Positions 18,661-27,313 of a DNA stretch of 64,000 bases are shown here, one piece after another. A program made the translations under genes and the position numbers. The stretch comes from Streptomyces sp. NBC_01317 (GTDB taxonomy: Bacteria > Actinomycetota > Actinomycetes > Streptomycetales > Streptomycetaceae), in the NCBI RefSeq assembly GCF_035961655.1, contig NZ_CP108393.1:2587501-2651500 (forward strand), in the 5' to 3' direction. The notes under the pieces were generated by a model. It searched no databases. It was not told the origin of the DNA and saw nothing but the letters and a program-made list of their open reading frames with translations. Position 1 is the first letter of the stretch; each line of letters starts with the position of its first letter.

Positions 18661-21105
18661 GTGACCGCCCGTCCGTCGTCGCCCGACACCCCGTCCGGCA
18701 CCCCGTCCGTCCCGGCGGCCCCCGCCGACCGCCCCCACAAGCCCGCAAGCGGCAAAGAGGCCAAGGCCGACGCCAAGCAGCAAAAACCGGCCAAGCAGGC
18801 CAAGAAGGACAAGCAGGCCCAGGGAGCCCAGGGGACCAACGAGGCCCAGGGGGCCAAGGACGCCACGCCCCCCACCCCCGCGCCGAACCCCTCCGCCCCA
18901 CCCCTGGACCCCACCGACCGCGAACGCCTCCTCAGCGGCTCCCACCACGACCCCCACGCCCTCCTCGGCGCCCACCCCCTCCCGAGCGGCGGCGGCATCG
19001 CCATCCGCACCCTGCGCCCCTACGCCCACGCCGTCACCGTCCTCACCGACGACGACAACACCCGCACCCCGCTCCACGACGACGGCGACGGCTTCTTCTC
19101 CGGTGTCCTCCCCCTCCCCGCCGTCCCCGCGTACTCCCTCCTCATCCGCTACGGCGACACCGACGGCGTCGACGACGTCGAGGTCCACGACCCGTACCGC
19201 TTCCTCCCCGCCCTCGGCGACCTCGACCTGCACCTGATCGGCGAGGGCCGCCACGAGGAGCTGTGGAAGGCGCTCGGCGCCCGCCCGATGACCCACCAGG
19301 GCGTCACCGGCACCCGCTTCACCCTCTGGGCGCCCAACGCCCGCGGCGTCAGGGTCTCCGGCGACTTCAACTACTGGGACGGCACCAGCCTGCCCATGCG
19401 CTCGCTCGGCGCCACCGGCGTGTGGGAGCTGTTCGTGCCGGGCATCGGCGAAGGCGCGCTGTACAAGTTCGACATCACCCGCCCGGACGGCACGCACACC
19501 CTGCGCGCCGACCCGATGGCCCGCCGCACCGAAGTGCCGCCCGCCACCGCGTCGATCGTGACCGAGTCGCACCACGTCTGGCAGGACGAGGAGTGGCTGG
19601 CGCACCGCGCCGACCGCGCCGTGCACGAGGCGCCGTTCTCCGTGTACGAGATCCATCTCGCATCCTGGCGCCCGGGTCTGACGTACCGTCAACTGGCTGT
19701 CCAACTACCCGCCTACGTCAAGGATCTCGGCTTCACCCACGTCGAGCTGATGCCCGTCGCCGAGCACCCCTTCGGCGGCTCCTGGGGCTACCAGGTCACC
19801 GGCTTCTACGCCCCGACCTCCCGCCTCGGCACCCCCGACGACTTCCGCTTCCTGGTGGACGCGCTGCACCGCGCGGGCATCGGCGTCATCGTGGACTGGG
19901 TCCCGGCCCACTTCCCCAAGGACGAGTGGGCGCTGGCGCGCTTCGACGGCCGGCCGCTGTACGAGTCCGAGGACCCGCAGCGTGCCGAACACCCCGACTG
20001 GGGAACGCTGGAGTTCGACTACGGCCGCACGGAGGTCCGTAACTTCCTTGTCGCCAACGCGGTGTTCTGGTGCGAGGAGTTCCACATCGACGGCCTGCGC
20101 GTCGACGCGGTGGCCTCGATGCTCTACCTGGACTACTCCCGCGAGGCGGGCCAGTGGTCCCCCAACGAGCACGGCGGCCGGGAGAATCTGGACGCGGTCG
20201 CGTTCCTCCAGGAGATGAACGCCACCGTCTACCGGCGCTGTCCGGGGGTGGTGACCATCGCCGAGGAGTCCACGGCGTGGAACGGGGTCACCCGCGCGAC
20301 CCACCTCGTCGGCCCGGACGGCTTCGGCGGGCTCGGCTTCGGGCTGAAGTGGAACATGGGCTGGATGCACGACTCGCTGGACTACGTCTCCAAGGAGCCG
20401 GTGCACCGCAGGTACCACCACGGCGAGATGACGTTCTCCATGGTGTACGCGTACAGCGAGAACTACGTCCTGCCGATCTCGCACGACGAGGTCGTGCACG
20501 GAAAGGGGGCGCTGGTCTCCAAGATGCCCGGGGACTGGTGGCAGCAGCGCGCGAACGAGCGGGCCTATCTGGGCTTCATGTGGGCGCACCCGGGCAAGCA
20601 ACTGCTCTTCATGGGCCAGGAGTTCGCGCAGGGCGCGGAGTGGTCGGAGGGCCACGGCCCGGACTGGTGGCTGTTGGACCCGTCGTACGAGGCGGCGCCG
20701 GACCACCGGGGGGTACGGGACCTGGTCCGCGACCTGAACACGGTCTACGGCGCGACGCCCGCGCTGTGGGAGCGGGACACCTCCCCGGAGGGCTTCTCGT
20801 GGGTGGACGGCGGGGCGGCGGAGGACAACGTGTTCGCGTTCCTGCGCTTCGACGCGGCGGGTTCGCCGTTGCTGGCGGTTTCGCACTTCGCGCCGGTGGT
20901 GCGGCACGACTACCGCCTCGGGGTGCCGGAGCAGTACGCGGCGTGGACGGAGGTCCTGAACACGGACGCGGCGCGATACGGCGGCAGCGACGTCCTGAAC
21001 CCGGAGCCGGTGAAACCGGAGTCGGCCCCGTCCCACGGCCACCCGGCGTCGCTCCACGTCACGCTCCCTCCCTTGGCAACGATCTGGCTGCGCCCAACCC
21101 CCTGA
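18661..21105 (+). CDS. glgB: 1,4-alpha-glucan branching enzyme
   Basis: GH13_9 branching enzyme, 814 residues, introducing alpha-1,6 branches into the linear glucan made by GlgE. The GTG start has GAGGAGG 8 nt upstream. Order: low-complexity Lys/Gln/Ala/Pro-rich N-terminal extension (about 1-80), N-terminal beta domain with the [10 protein letters not shown] signature, CBM48 ([18 protein letters not shown]), catalytic barrel with nucleophile Asp482 ([15 protein letters not shown]) and acid/base Glu535 (TIAEESTAW), [13 protein letters not shown], and a C-terminal beta domain. It is the last gene of the glgE-treS-mak-glgB set, separated from mak by repeat cluster A and followed by cluster B. 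The charged leader is longer than in enterobacterial GlgB and probably disordered. Confidence 0.95.
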   Translation: MTARPSSPDTPSGTPSVPAAPADRPHKPASGKEAKADAKQQKPAKQAKKDKQAQGAQGTNEAQGAKDATPPTPAPNPSAPPLDPTDRERLLSGSHHDPHALLGAHPLPSGGGIAIRTLRPYAHAVTVLTDDDNTRTPLHDDGDGFFSGVLPLPAVPAYSLLIRYGDTDGVDDVEVHDPYRFLPALGDLDLHLIGEGRHEELWKALGARPMTHQGVTGTRFTLWAPNARGVRVSGDFNYWDGTSLPMRSLGATGVWELFVPGIGEGALYKFDITRPDGTHTLRADPMARRTEVPPATASIVTESHHVWQDEEWLAHRADRAVHEAPFSVYEIHLASWRPGLTYRQLAVQLPAYVKDLGFTHVELMPVAEHPFGGSWGYQVTGFYAPTSRLGTPDDFRFLVDALHRAGIGVIVDWVPAHFPKDEWALARFDGRPLYESEDPQRAEHPDWGTLEFDYGRTEVRNFLVANAVFWCEEFHIDGLRVDAVASMLYLDYSREAGQWSPNEHGGRENLDAVAFLQEMNATVYRRCPGVVTIAEESTAWNGVTRATHLVGPDGFGGLGFGLKWNMGWMHDSLDYVSKEPVHRRYHHGEMTFSMVYAYSENYVLPISHDEVVHGKGALVSKMPGDWWQQRANERAYLGFMWAHPGKQLLFMGQEFAQGAEWSEGHGPDWWLLDPSYEAAPDHRGVRDLVRDLNTVYGATPALWERDTSPEGFSWVDGGAAEDNVFAFLRFDAAGSPLLAVSHFAPVVRHDYRLGVPEQYAAWTEVLNTDAARYGGSDVLNPEPVKPESAPSHGHPASLHVTLPPLATIWLRPTP

Positions 21106-21120
21106 CGCGTCCCCGGCCTT

Positions 21121-21718
21121 GTCCTCAATCGCCGGACGGGCTGGAGGCGGCCGAGCGGCCACGCGGCCGCGCCATGTCCTCAATCGCCGGACGGGCTCGG
21201 TGTGGCCGCGCTGTGTCCGCCGGCGCGGGAACGGCGCAACTCTCCGCCCCCAGGCCGCCCGCGCGGCACCACCTCCACGCGGCGCGGCCTGCGGCCACGC
21301 TTTGTCCTCAATCGCCGGACGGGCTTGAGGTGGCCGCCCTTCGTCCACCAGCGCGGAAGGCACTCGATGAAGCCACGCCCCCAACCCGCACACCCCCACC
21401 ACGCACGGCAAAACCCAGCCCGTCCGGCGCTTGAGGACACAACAAGGCCACAGGCCGCGCAACCCCACCCACAACCCGCACCCCCGTCCCCACCACCCGA
21501 GGCAAAACCCAGCCCGTCCGGCGATTGAGGACACGGCGAGGCCGCAGGCCGCGCAACCGCACCCACAGCCTGCACCCCCGTCCCCACCCCGGGCGGCGCA
21601 ATTCAAGCCCGTCCGGCGATTGAGGACAACGCCAGGCCGCAGGCCGCGCGCCCCCGCCCACGGCCCACGCATCCGCATCCGCATCCGCACCCACCCAGCC
21701 CGTCCGGCGCTTGAGGAC
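21121..21718. repeat. intergenic repeat cluster B (7 copies)
   Basis: Same 20-nt core as cluster A. Three + orientation copies at 21121, 21176 and 21304 directly after glgB, then four opposite-orientation copies at 21418, 21512, 21607 and 21698 (spacings 94, 95, 91). Two of the latter carry the variant CGCTTGAG for CGATTGAG. Internal spacers include GCCGCAGGCCGCGC and CCCCACCC blocks. The array fills the 642-nt gap between the stop codons of glgB and the convergent phosphatase gene; no coding sequence is supported within it. Confidence 0.9.
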
Positions 21719-21747
21719 ACTCTCCGGCGGCGGCGCGGCCCCCACCG

Positions 21748-23871
21748 TCACCCACCCACGTACCGCTCCAACTTCACCAGCAGCAACGCAATGTCATCGC
21801 TCCCCCGAAACGACTGCCGCGTCCGCCCCGCCCTCCGTACCAAGGACTCCGACAGCGCGTCCAGCGAAGCCGTATCCGCCCGCCCCAACCGCCCCGCCAA
21901 CGCCGCGATCGACGTGTCCAGGCTCGTGCCAGGGACCTCGACCAGGCCGTCCGTGTAGAGCGCCAGTACCGCCCCCGGCGGCAGCGGTACCTCCACCGTG
22001 CGGTACTCCGCCTCCGGCTCGATGCCGAGGAGGATCCCGGTCGGGACGTCCAGGATCTCCGTACGGCCGTCGGCATGGCGCAGGATCGGCGGCGGGTGAC
22101 CGGCCGTCGCCAGCCGCGCCCGGTGGTGCCGCAGGTCGAGGTGCGCGTACAGGCAGCTGGTGAAGAGCGTGGACCGCAGGTCGATCAGCAGGCGGTTGGT
22201 GCGCGCCAGCACCTCGTCCGGAGGCGCGCCCGCGCTCGCGTGCGTGTGGACGGCGGTACGGACCTGCCCCATCAGCGCCGCCGCGTTCACGTTGTGGCCC
22301 TGTACGTCCCCGATGACCGCCGCGACCGACGTGTCGTCCAGCCGGATCAGGTCGTAGAAGTCACCGCCGATGTCCAGGCCACGCGTCGCCGGCAGGTAGC
22401 GCGCCGCGACCTGGAGCCCGGGAATCCTCGGCAGGTCGTGGGGCAGCAGCGCGGCCTGGAGGCCCAGGGCGACCTGGTTCTTGGAGTCGTACAGCCGGGC
22501 CCGCTCCAGGGCCTGCGCGATCACCCCCGCCAGGGAGATGAGGGCGGTGCGCTCGTCCGGGGGGAAGGCGTGCGGCCGGTCGTACCCCAGCACGCAGCAG
22601 CCGATCGTCCGCCCGGAGGCGAACATCGGCAGGTAGGCGAACGAGGCCTTCTCCGGGCTCAGTCGGACGTTCGGGGAGGTACGTCTGAGTTCGTCGCCGT
22701 CCGTCGAGAAGAGCGGCGTACCGTTCAGGACCGCCCGGACGACCGGGGTGTCCGCGGTCAGGGAGAGGCCGTCGAAGCCGACCGCGATCTCCTTCCGGAA
22801 GCCCCGGAAGCCGATCACCGACAGCCGCCCCGCGTCGGCGGTGACCAGCGCCATCGCCTGGGCGTTGATGACCGGCATGATCTGGTCGGTGACCGTCTCC
22901 GTCACGTCCCGCACCCCGACGGCGTCGGTGAGGACGGACGACAGGTGCAGCAGCTGGAAGAGGGCCCCGGGGCGCGCGTTTCCCGCGGCGGCCGGCGCCG
23001 GCGTCAGGACCGGGTCGTGCCCGTCGCCGGGCGCCACCCCGGGCGTGACGCGGACGCTGACCCCGGTGGCGTCGGGATAGAGGTGGAAGGCCAGCCACCG
23101 GTCGGGGGGCCGCAGGACGGTGAAGGACACGGGCAGCCGGCTGAACAGCGCGCCGAGGTACGCGTTCTCGTAGACCGGGTCGTTCAGCCAGGGCAGCACC
23201 TCCCAGGGCCGGGCCCCCAACAGGCTGTCACGGGTGCCGCCCAGCAGGTCCACGGTGGTGTGGTTGAGGAAGGTGATGCGCCCTTCGAGGTCCAGGGCGC
23301 AGGCGCCTTCCGGAAAGCGCTCGGTGAGCTCGGCTCCGGGCTCCGCGTGCCGGGTCGGCGGCGGGTCGACCGCCCGCAGCTCCGTGGGCCGTACCGGACG
23401 CCCCTCCTCCGCGGCCCGCAGGAGGAGGCCGCTGATACGGCGGGCGCCCTCGTCGAGCGCCCGTGTCTCCTGGTCGGACAGCTCGGGCGGGTGCGTACCG
23501 GGCCAGATCTGGAGCAGCGCCCCCCAGCGGGTGGCACCGGACGACAGGGGTACGACGCCGAGGGCCATGTGGTACGGCAGGGCGAGGGCCGTACGGGGGA
23601 AGCGGCGGGCCATGTCCGTGTGGCTGGGCACCCACACCGGCCGCCCCTCACGCACCACCTCGGCCACCGGGACCGTCGAGGCGAGCGCCACCTGGGTCCA
23701 GGGCGTGGCGACCCTCCGGGACAGGCCGGTCACAAAACCCATCCGTACGGCCCGGTCCCCGGGCTCCAGCAGGTACACGACCCCGATGTGCGCACCGGTG
23801 GCCTGTCCCACGTCCGTCAGGGCTCGCTCGATCTCCGCCGTGACGGAGGCGCCGTCCTCCGCCACGCTCAC
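21748..23871 (-). CDS. SpoIIE-type PP2C protein phosphatase with GAF and PAS sensor domains
   Basis: Regulatory serine/threonine phosphatase, 707 residues. Order: N-terminal GAF-like region (about 1-165), PAS domain (about 185-290, ACALDLEGRITFLNHTT), second GAF (about 310-460), PP2C/SpoIIE catalytic domain (about 470-700) with metal-binding GGDFYDLIRLDD and GDVQGHNVNAAALM. Such proteins dephosphorylate anti-anti-sigma factors in partner-switching cascades, releasing alternative sigma factors. No anti-anti-sigma gene is adjacent, so the partner is elsewhere. A GTG start is used; its RBS is weak, so the exact start is uncertain. No transmembrane segment is evident, so sensing is probably cytosolic. 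Confidence 0.9.
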   Translation of the reverse strand: MSVAEDGASVTAEIERALTDVGQATGAHIGVVYLLEPGDRAVRMGFVTGLSRRVATPWTQVALASTVPVAEVVREGRPVWVPSHTDMARRFPRTALALPYHMALGVVPLSSGATRWGALLQIWPGTHPPELSDQETRALDEGARRISGLLLRAAEEGRPVRPTELRAVDPPPTRHAEPGAELTERFPEGACALDLEGRITFLNHTTVDLLGGTRDSLLGARPWEVLPWLNDPVYENAYLGALFSRLPVSFTVLRPPDRWLAFHLYPDATGVSVRVTPGVAPGDGHDPVLTPAPAAAGNARPGALFQLLHLSSVLTDAVGVRDVTETVTDQIMPVINAQAMALVTADAGRLSVIGFRGFRKEIAVGFDGLSLTADTPVVRAVLNGTPLFSTDGDELRRTSPNVRLSPEKASFAYLPMFASGRTIGCCVLGYDRPHAFPPDERTALISLAGVIAQALERARLYDSKNQVALGLQAALLPHDLPRIPGLQVAARYLPATRGLDIGGDFYDLIRLDDTSVAAVIGDVQGHNVNAAALMGQVRTAVHTHASAGAPPDEVLARTNRLLIDLRSTLFTSCLYAHLDLRHHRARLATAGHPPPILRHADGRTEILDVPTGILLGIEPEAEYRTVEVPLPPGAVLALYTDGLVEVPGTSLDTSIAALAGRLGRADTASLDALSESLVRRAGRTRQSFRGSDDIALLLVKLERYVGG

Positions 23872-23959
23872 GCCGCCCCAGGGGCCGCGTCGCCGCCCGC
23901 TTCCCCCAGGGGGACGTCGAACCGGCCAGATCGAATATCACCCATATGTGGATGTTAGT

Positions 23960-23991
23960 CCCCGCCCGGGACGGCGACATCCCGGGCGGGG
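23960..23991 (-). terminator. hairpin terminator of helD-like gene
   Basis: Perfect 12-bp stem (23960-23971 with 23980-23991), 8-nt loop, starting 4 nt past the stop of the helicase-like gene on the minus strand. Confidence 0.85.
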
Positions 23992-23995
23992 AGCC

Positions 23996-26338
23996 CTACG
24001 GCGCCTCCCCGCCGCTCGTGCCGGACACGCTCGTCGACTTCAACCGCGACGGCACCTCCGCGTTCCGTACGATTCCCAGCCGCTGGGTCGTCCGCGTCAG
24101 GGCCACGTACAGGTCGTTCGTCCCGCGTGGCGAGCCGTCCAGGATTGCCTCCGGGTCGACCACGATCACCGTGTCGAACTCCAGCCCCTTCGCCTGGCGG
24201 GGGTCGAGCACGACCACCGGGCGGGTCAGGTCGGGCGTAACTCCCCAGGACGCGTCGGGCAGTTCGGCGCCGAGTGCCGGGACGAGTGCCGGTGGTGCGA
24301 TCACCGCGAGGCGCCCCTCGCCGGGGTGCTCCGCCGCCAACTCGGCTGCCGTACGCGCCATCAGGGCCGGTGCGACCGCCCGTACGAACGGGGCCGTACC
24401 CGTCGACCGTACGGACCTCGGCGGCTCGAAGAGCGGGTCCGCGAGCCGCCGTACCTCCGCCGCGACCTCCATGATCTCGGCGGGCGTACGGTAGTTGACG
24501 CCGAGCCGGGACAGCTCCCAGCGGGTGCCGACGTACGGCTGGAGGATCTGCTGCCACGAGTCGCAGCCCGCCGCGTCCCCGGTCTGGGCCGGGTCGCCGA
24601 CCAGCGTCATGGACCGGCTCGGGCAGCGGCGCATCAGCAACCGCCAGGCCATCGCGGACAGTTCCTGCGCCTCGTCCACGACGATGTGCCCGAACGCCCA
24701 CGTCCGGTCGGCCGCCGCGCGCTCCGCGGCGCTGCGCGTGTCCGCCTCCTCGTGCCGGTCCGCGAACCGTTCCGCGTCGATGATGTCGTGGGCCGCCAGC
24801 ACCTCCGACTCGTCCTCGTCCTCGAACTCCTGCGTACGGGAGCCGTACGACAGCTCCAACACGCCCTGGGCGTAGGCGATCTGCTCCTGCCGTTCCAGCG
24901 CGGCGGCGGCGCGTGCCGCGCTGTCGTCCTCGCCGAGCAGCTCCGCCGCCTCGTCCAGCAGCGGCACGTCCGCCGGGGTCCAGTCGATCGGCGCGTCCGC
25001 GCCGGTCCTGATACCGGGGCGGCGTACGGCCGCCGCGTCGCGCGCGTCCAGCCGCCAGGGCGCGGCCAGGAAGTCGGCGACCAACTGCTGCGGGGTCAGG
25101 GCCGGCCACAGCGACTCGATCGCCGCCTGCACCTCACGGCTGGTGGCGACCTCCTTGCCGAGCTGCGCCACGTCCTCCGGGGACAGCAGGTTGGGCCCGC
25201 CCTCCGGATCCGCGCCGATGCGCTCCGCGAGCTGCGCGGTGAGCGCGTCGATGACCCGGAAGGCGAAGGTCGGCCGGGCCAGGTTGTGCGGCAGGCCGGT
25301 CTCGCGGGCCCGCTGCCTGGCCTCGGCCGCCGTCTCGCGGTCCAGGACGAGTGTGCCGTGGTCCTCGTGCGCGATCTCGACGCTCGGCTGGGGCAGCGAC
25401 TGCCGGTCGGCGATCTCCTCGGCGAGCACCTTCGCCATCCCGAGGCGGCCCTTGACCTCGGCCGCCGCCGGGGTGTCCGTCCCGGCGGCCCGTACGCCGG
25501 GGAACAGTTCCCCGGTCGTCGCCAGCAGCACACCGGTCTCCCCGAGCGAGGGCAGCACCTCGCCGATGTAGCCGAGGAAGGCCGGGTTCGGCCCGACGAT
25601 CAGCACGGCGCGGCGGGCCAGCTGCTCGCGGTAGGCGTAGAGCAGGTACGCGGCCCGGTGCAGCGCGACCGCCGTCTTTCCGGTGCCGGGCCCGCCCTCG
25701 ACCACCAGCACACCCCGGTACGGGGCGCGGATGACGCGGTCCTGCTCGGCCTGGATGGTCTGGACGATGTCGGCCATCCGGCCCGTACGCGCGGAGTTGA
25801 GCGCGGAGAGCAGGACGGCGTCGGCGTCCGCGTCCTCGTACCCCGTGCGGCGGGTGTCGGTGAGATCCATGATCTCGTCGTGCAAGGCGGTGACCCGGCG
25901 CTCCTGGGTGGTCAGGTGGCGGCGGCGCCGCAGGCCCATGGGCTCGAAGCCGGTGGCCAGGTAGAAGGGCCGGGCCACGGGGGCGCGCCAGTCGACCAGC
26001 AGGGGGGTGCGTTCCTCGTCGTCCCGCCGTATGCCGATGCGCCCGATGTGGTGGATCGTGTCGTCGGCGAGGTCGATCCGGCCGAAACACAGGCCGGACT
26101 CGACGGCGTTGAGGGAGGAGACCCGGCCGGACTGCTCGGCCACGGTGATGTCACGCTCGACCCTCGCCTGCCGGCCGGTGCTGACCTGTCCGGCGGTGGC
26201 CCGCACCGCGTCCTCGGCCTGCTCCCTCAGCGCGTCGAGTCGCTCGTAGAGGAGAGTGACGAATTGCTGTTCGTTCTGCAATTCCTCGGTTGACAATTGA
26301 GCCCCTGTCCAATACGCTGCATCCATTGCTTGAGACAT
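23996..26338 (-). CDS. HelD/HelR-like SF1 ATPase acting on RNA polymerase
   Basis: UvrD-like superfamily 1 ATPase, about 780 residues. An N-terminal coiled-coil region (EELQNEQQFVTLLYERLDALREQ) precedes the helicase core: Walker A VVEGGPGTGKTAV, motif II VDEAQELS, motif III LVGDPAQTGD, and C-terminal EFDTVIVVD and NDLYVALTR. HelD-family proteins recycle stalled RNA polymerase; the actinobacterial HelR branch displaces rifamycins from it. The ATG at 26338 (MSQAMDAAYW) starts just before the coiled coil; the RBS is poor (AAAG) and the ATG 12 nt downstream is an alternative. Which branch it belongs to needs alignment of the wedge loop. It lies downstream of a thioredoxin/MerR pair on the same strand, separated by a hairpin. 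Confidence 0.88.
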   Translation of the reverse strand: MSQAMDAAYWTGAQLSTEELQNEQQFVTLLYERLDALREQAEDAVRATAGQVSTGRQARVERDITVAEQSGRVSSLNAVESGLCFGRIDLADDTIHHIGRIGIRRDDEERTPLLVDWRAPVARPFYLATGFEPMGLRRRRHLTTQERRVTALHDEIMDLTDTRRTGYEDADADAVLLSALNSARTGRMADIVQTIQAEQDRVIRAPYRGVLVVEGGPGTGKTAVALHRAAYLLYAYREQLARRAVLIVGPNPAFLGYIGEVLPSLGETGVLLATTGELFPGVRAAGTDTPAAAEVKGRLGMAKVLAEEIADRQSLPQPSVEIAHEDHGTLVLDRETAAEARQRARETGLPHNLARPTFAFRVIDALTAQLAERIGADPEGGPNLLSPEDVAQLGKEVATSREVQAAIESLWPALTPQQLVADFLAAPWRLDARDAAAVRRPGIRTGADAPIDWTPADVPLLDEAAELLGEDDSAARAAAALERQEQIAYAQGVLELSYGSRTQEFEDEDESEVLAAHDIIDAERFADRHEEADTRSAAERAAADRTWAFGHIVVDEAQELSAMAWRLLMRRCPSRSMTLVGDPAQTGDAAGCDSWQQILQPYVGTRWELSRLGVNYRTPAEIMEVAAEVRRLADPLFEPPRSVRSTGTAPFVRAVAPALMARTAAELAAEHPGEGRLAVIAPPALVPALGAELPDASWGVTPDLTRPVVVLDPRQAKGLEFDTVIVVDPEAILDGSPRGTNDLYVALTRTTQRLGIVRNAEVPSRLKSTSVSGTSGGEAP

Positions 26339-26391
26339 GTCTTTAATCGCACATCGCACGGAGACATGAAACAACCAATATACGCGGACGC

Positions 26392-26421
26392 AAGCCCCGA
26401 CCGTCAATTCGGTGGGGGCTT
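26392..26421. terminator. hairpin between thioredoxin and helD-like genes
   Basis: Stem AAGCCCC/GGGGCTT plus inner ACCG/CGGT with one G-G mismatch and a TCAATT loop. A T-run follows on the + strand only. It probably ends the MerR-thioredoxin transcript on the minus strand. Read on the minus strand its 3' side is GGGGCTTGCG, which resembles one half of a rifamycin-associated element. Confidence 0.6.
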
Positions 26422-26439
26422 TTTCACGCGCGAAAGGCG

Positions 26440-26772
26440 TCAGACCACGTCGGCCAGCTCCTCCAGCAGCCGGCGCTTCGGCCGGGCGCCGACCATCGAC
26501 TTCACCGGCTCGCCGTCGCGGAACAGCAGGAGCGTCGGCATGGCGAGCACGCCGTACCGCGCCGTGATCACCGGATTGGTGTCCACGTCGAGCTGAACGA
26601 TCTTGAGGCGGCCGGCCTCCTCTGCGGCGACGGCGCCGAGGACGGGCGCGAGCTGCCGGCACGGCGGGCACCAGTCGGCGGTGAATTCCACCAGGACCGG
26701 CAGTTCGGCCCCTATTACCACCGCGTCGAAGTCCGTGTCCGTGACGGCGTCCACACCCTCGATCGTGATCAT
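26440..26772 (-). CDS. thioredoxin
   Basis: Small thiol-disulfide oxidoreductase, 110 residues, with active site WCPPC (Cys35, Cys38) and the cis-proline region VLAMPTLLLF. The start is ATG at 26772 with GGAGG 8 nt upstream; longer in-frame extensions upstream are out-of-frame readings of the MerR gene. The ATG overlaps the stop of the MerR regulator by 4 nt, so the two are translationally coupled and probably serve a thiol-stress or electrophile response. Cytoplasmic; no signal peptide. Confidence 0.95.
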   Translation of the reverse strand: MITIEGVDAVTDTDFDAVVIGAELPVLVEFTADWCPPCRQLAPVLGAVAAEEAGRLKIVQLDVDTNPVITARYGVLAMPTLLLFRDGEPVKSMVGARPKRRLLEELADVV

Positions 26773-27242
26773 GCGTCCGTACCTCCGTGAGTTTGACGTG
26801 TTCGACGTGTTTGACGTGTTTGGCGCGTTCGATGAATTCCCTCGGCCAGCGCGTCGGTCAGGTCGCACAGAGGCTCCGGACCGCCCGGCAGTTCCGCCTC
26901 GGCCTGCGCCAGCTGCGCCCCGACCCGCGCGCGGACCGACCGGAGCTGGTCGATCAGCCCGTCCAGCTCCGTGAGCTTGCGGCGGTAGACGTCGAGGGAG
27001 GCGGGACACGCGTCCCCGGCCGGGTGCCCGGCGCGCAGACACTCCACGAAGGGCCGGGTCTCCTCCAGGTCGAACCCGGAGTCCTGGAGGGTCCTGATCT
27101 GCTGGAGGAGCCGCAGATCGTCCTCGTCGTACGTGCGGTAGCCGTTCACCGCCCGCCGGGCGGGCAGCAGCCCGCGTGATTCGTAGTACCGCAGGGCCCG
27201 GGTGGTGGTGCCTGCCCGTTCCGCCAGCTCGCCGATGCGCAT
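26769..27242 (-). CDS. MerR-family transcriptional regulator
   Basis: 157-residue regulator with an N-terminal winged HTH (MRIGELAERAGTTTRALRYYESRGLL, the MerR signature) and a central coiled coil. Cysteines occur in DACPASL and EPLCDLT, but not in the CxC or CxxC pattern of metal or SoxR-type sensors. The C-terminus is an Arg/Gln/Thr tail encoded by a 9-bp tandem repeat. ATG at 27242 begins exactly at the HTH. It overlaps the thioredoxin start by 4 nt, so it probably regulates its own operon from the palindrome at 27260-27275. The inducing signal is unknown; redox stress is inferred only from context. Confidence 0.92.
   Translation of the reverse strand: MRIGELAERAGTTTRALRYYESRGLLPARRAVNGYRTYDEDDLRLLQQIRTLQDSGFDLEETRPFVECLRAGHPAGDACPASLDVYRRKLTELDGLIDQLRSVRARVGAQLAQAEAELPGGPEPLCDLTDALAEGIHRTRQTRQTRRTRQTHGGTDA
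26791..26835. repeat. 9-bp tandem repeat in merR 3' end
   Basis: Five imperfect copies of a 9-mer (GTTTGACGT, GTTCGACGT, GTTTGACGT, GTTTGGCGC, GTTCGATGA). In the merR frame they encode an Arg/Thr/Gln-rich tail, so copy-number change would only lengthen or shorten the C-terminus. Confidence 0.8.
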
Positions 27243-27259
27243 GGTGTCGACGGTAAGCG

Positions 27260-27275
27260 TTGACGTCGGCGTCAA
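27260..27275. promoter_or_regulatory. MerR-type operator palindrome
   Basis: Perfect inverted repeat TTGACG-TCGG-CGTCAA, 18 nt upstream of the merR start. The TTGACG arm read on the minus strand could double as a -35. The position suits autoregulation of the merR-thioredoxin operon. Confidence 0.6.
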
Positions 27276-27313
27276 GCCAAGGGCGAGGGCCGAGGGCCGA
27301 GCCAAGGCAACGG

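Noticed and set aside
18221..18664. Frames with recurring PVRRLRT or [12 protein letters not shown] peptides as repeat-protein genes
   Set aside because: The peptides are translations of the 90-bp DNA repeat in different frames on both strands; no start signals or conserved fold.
26440..27042. 200-residue thioredoxin with long Arg/Gly-rich N-terminus
   Set aside because: The extension is the MerR gene read in another frame; the ATG at 26772 has a perfect RBS.
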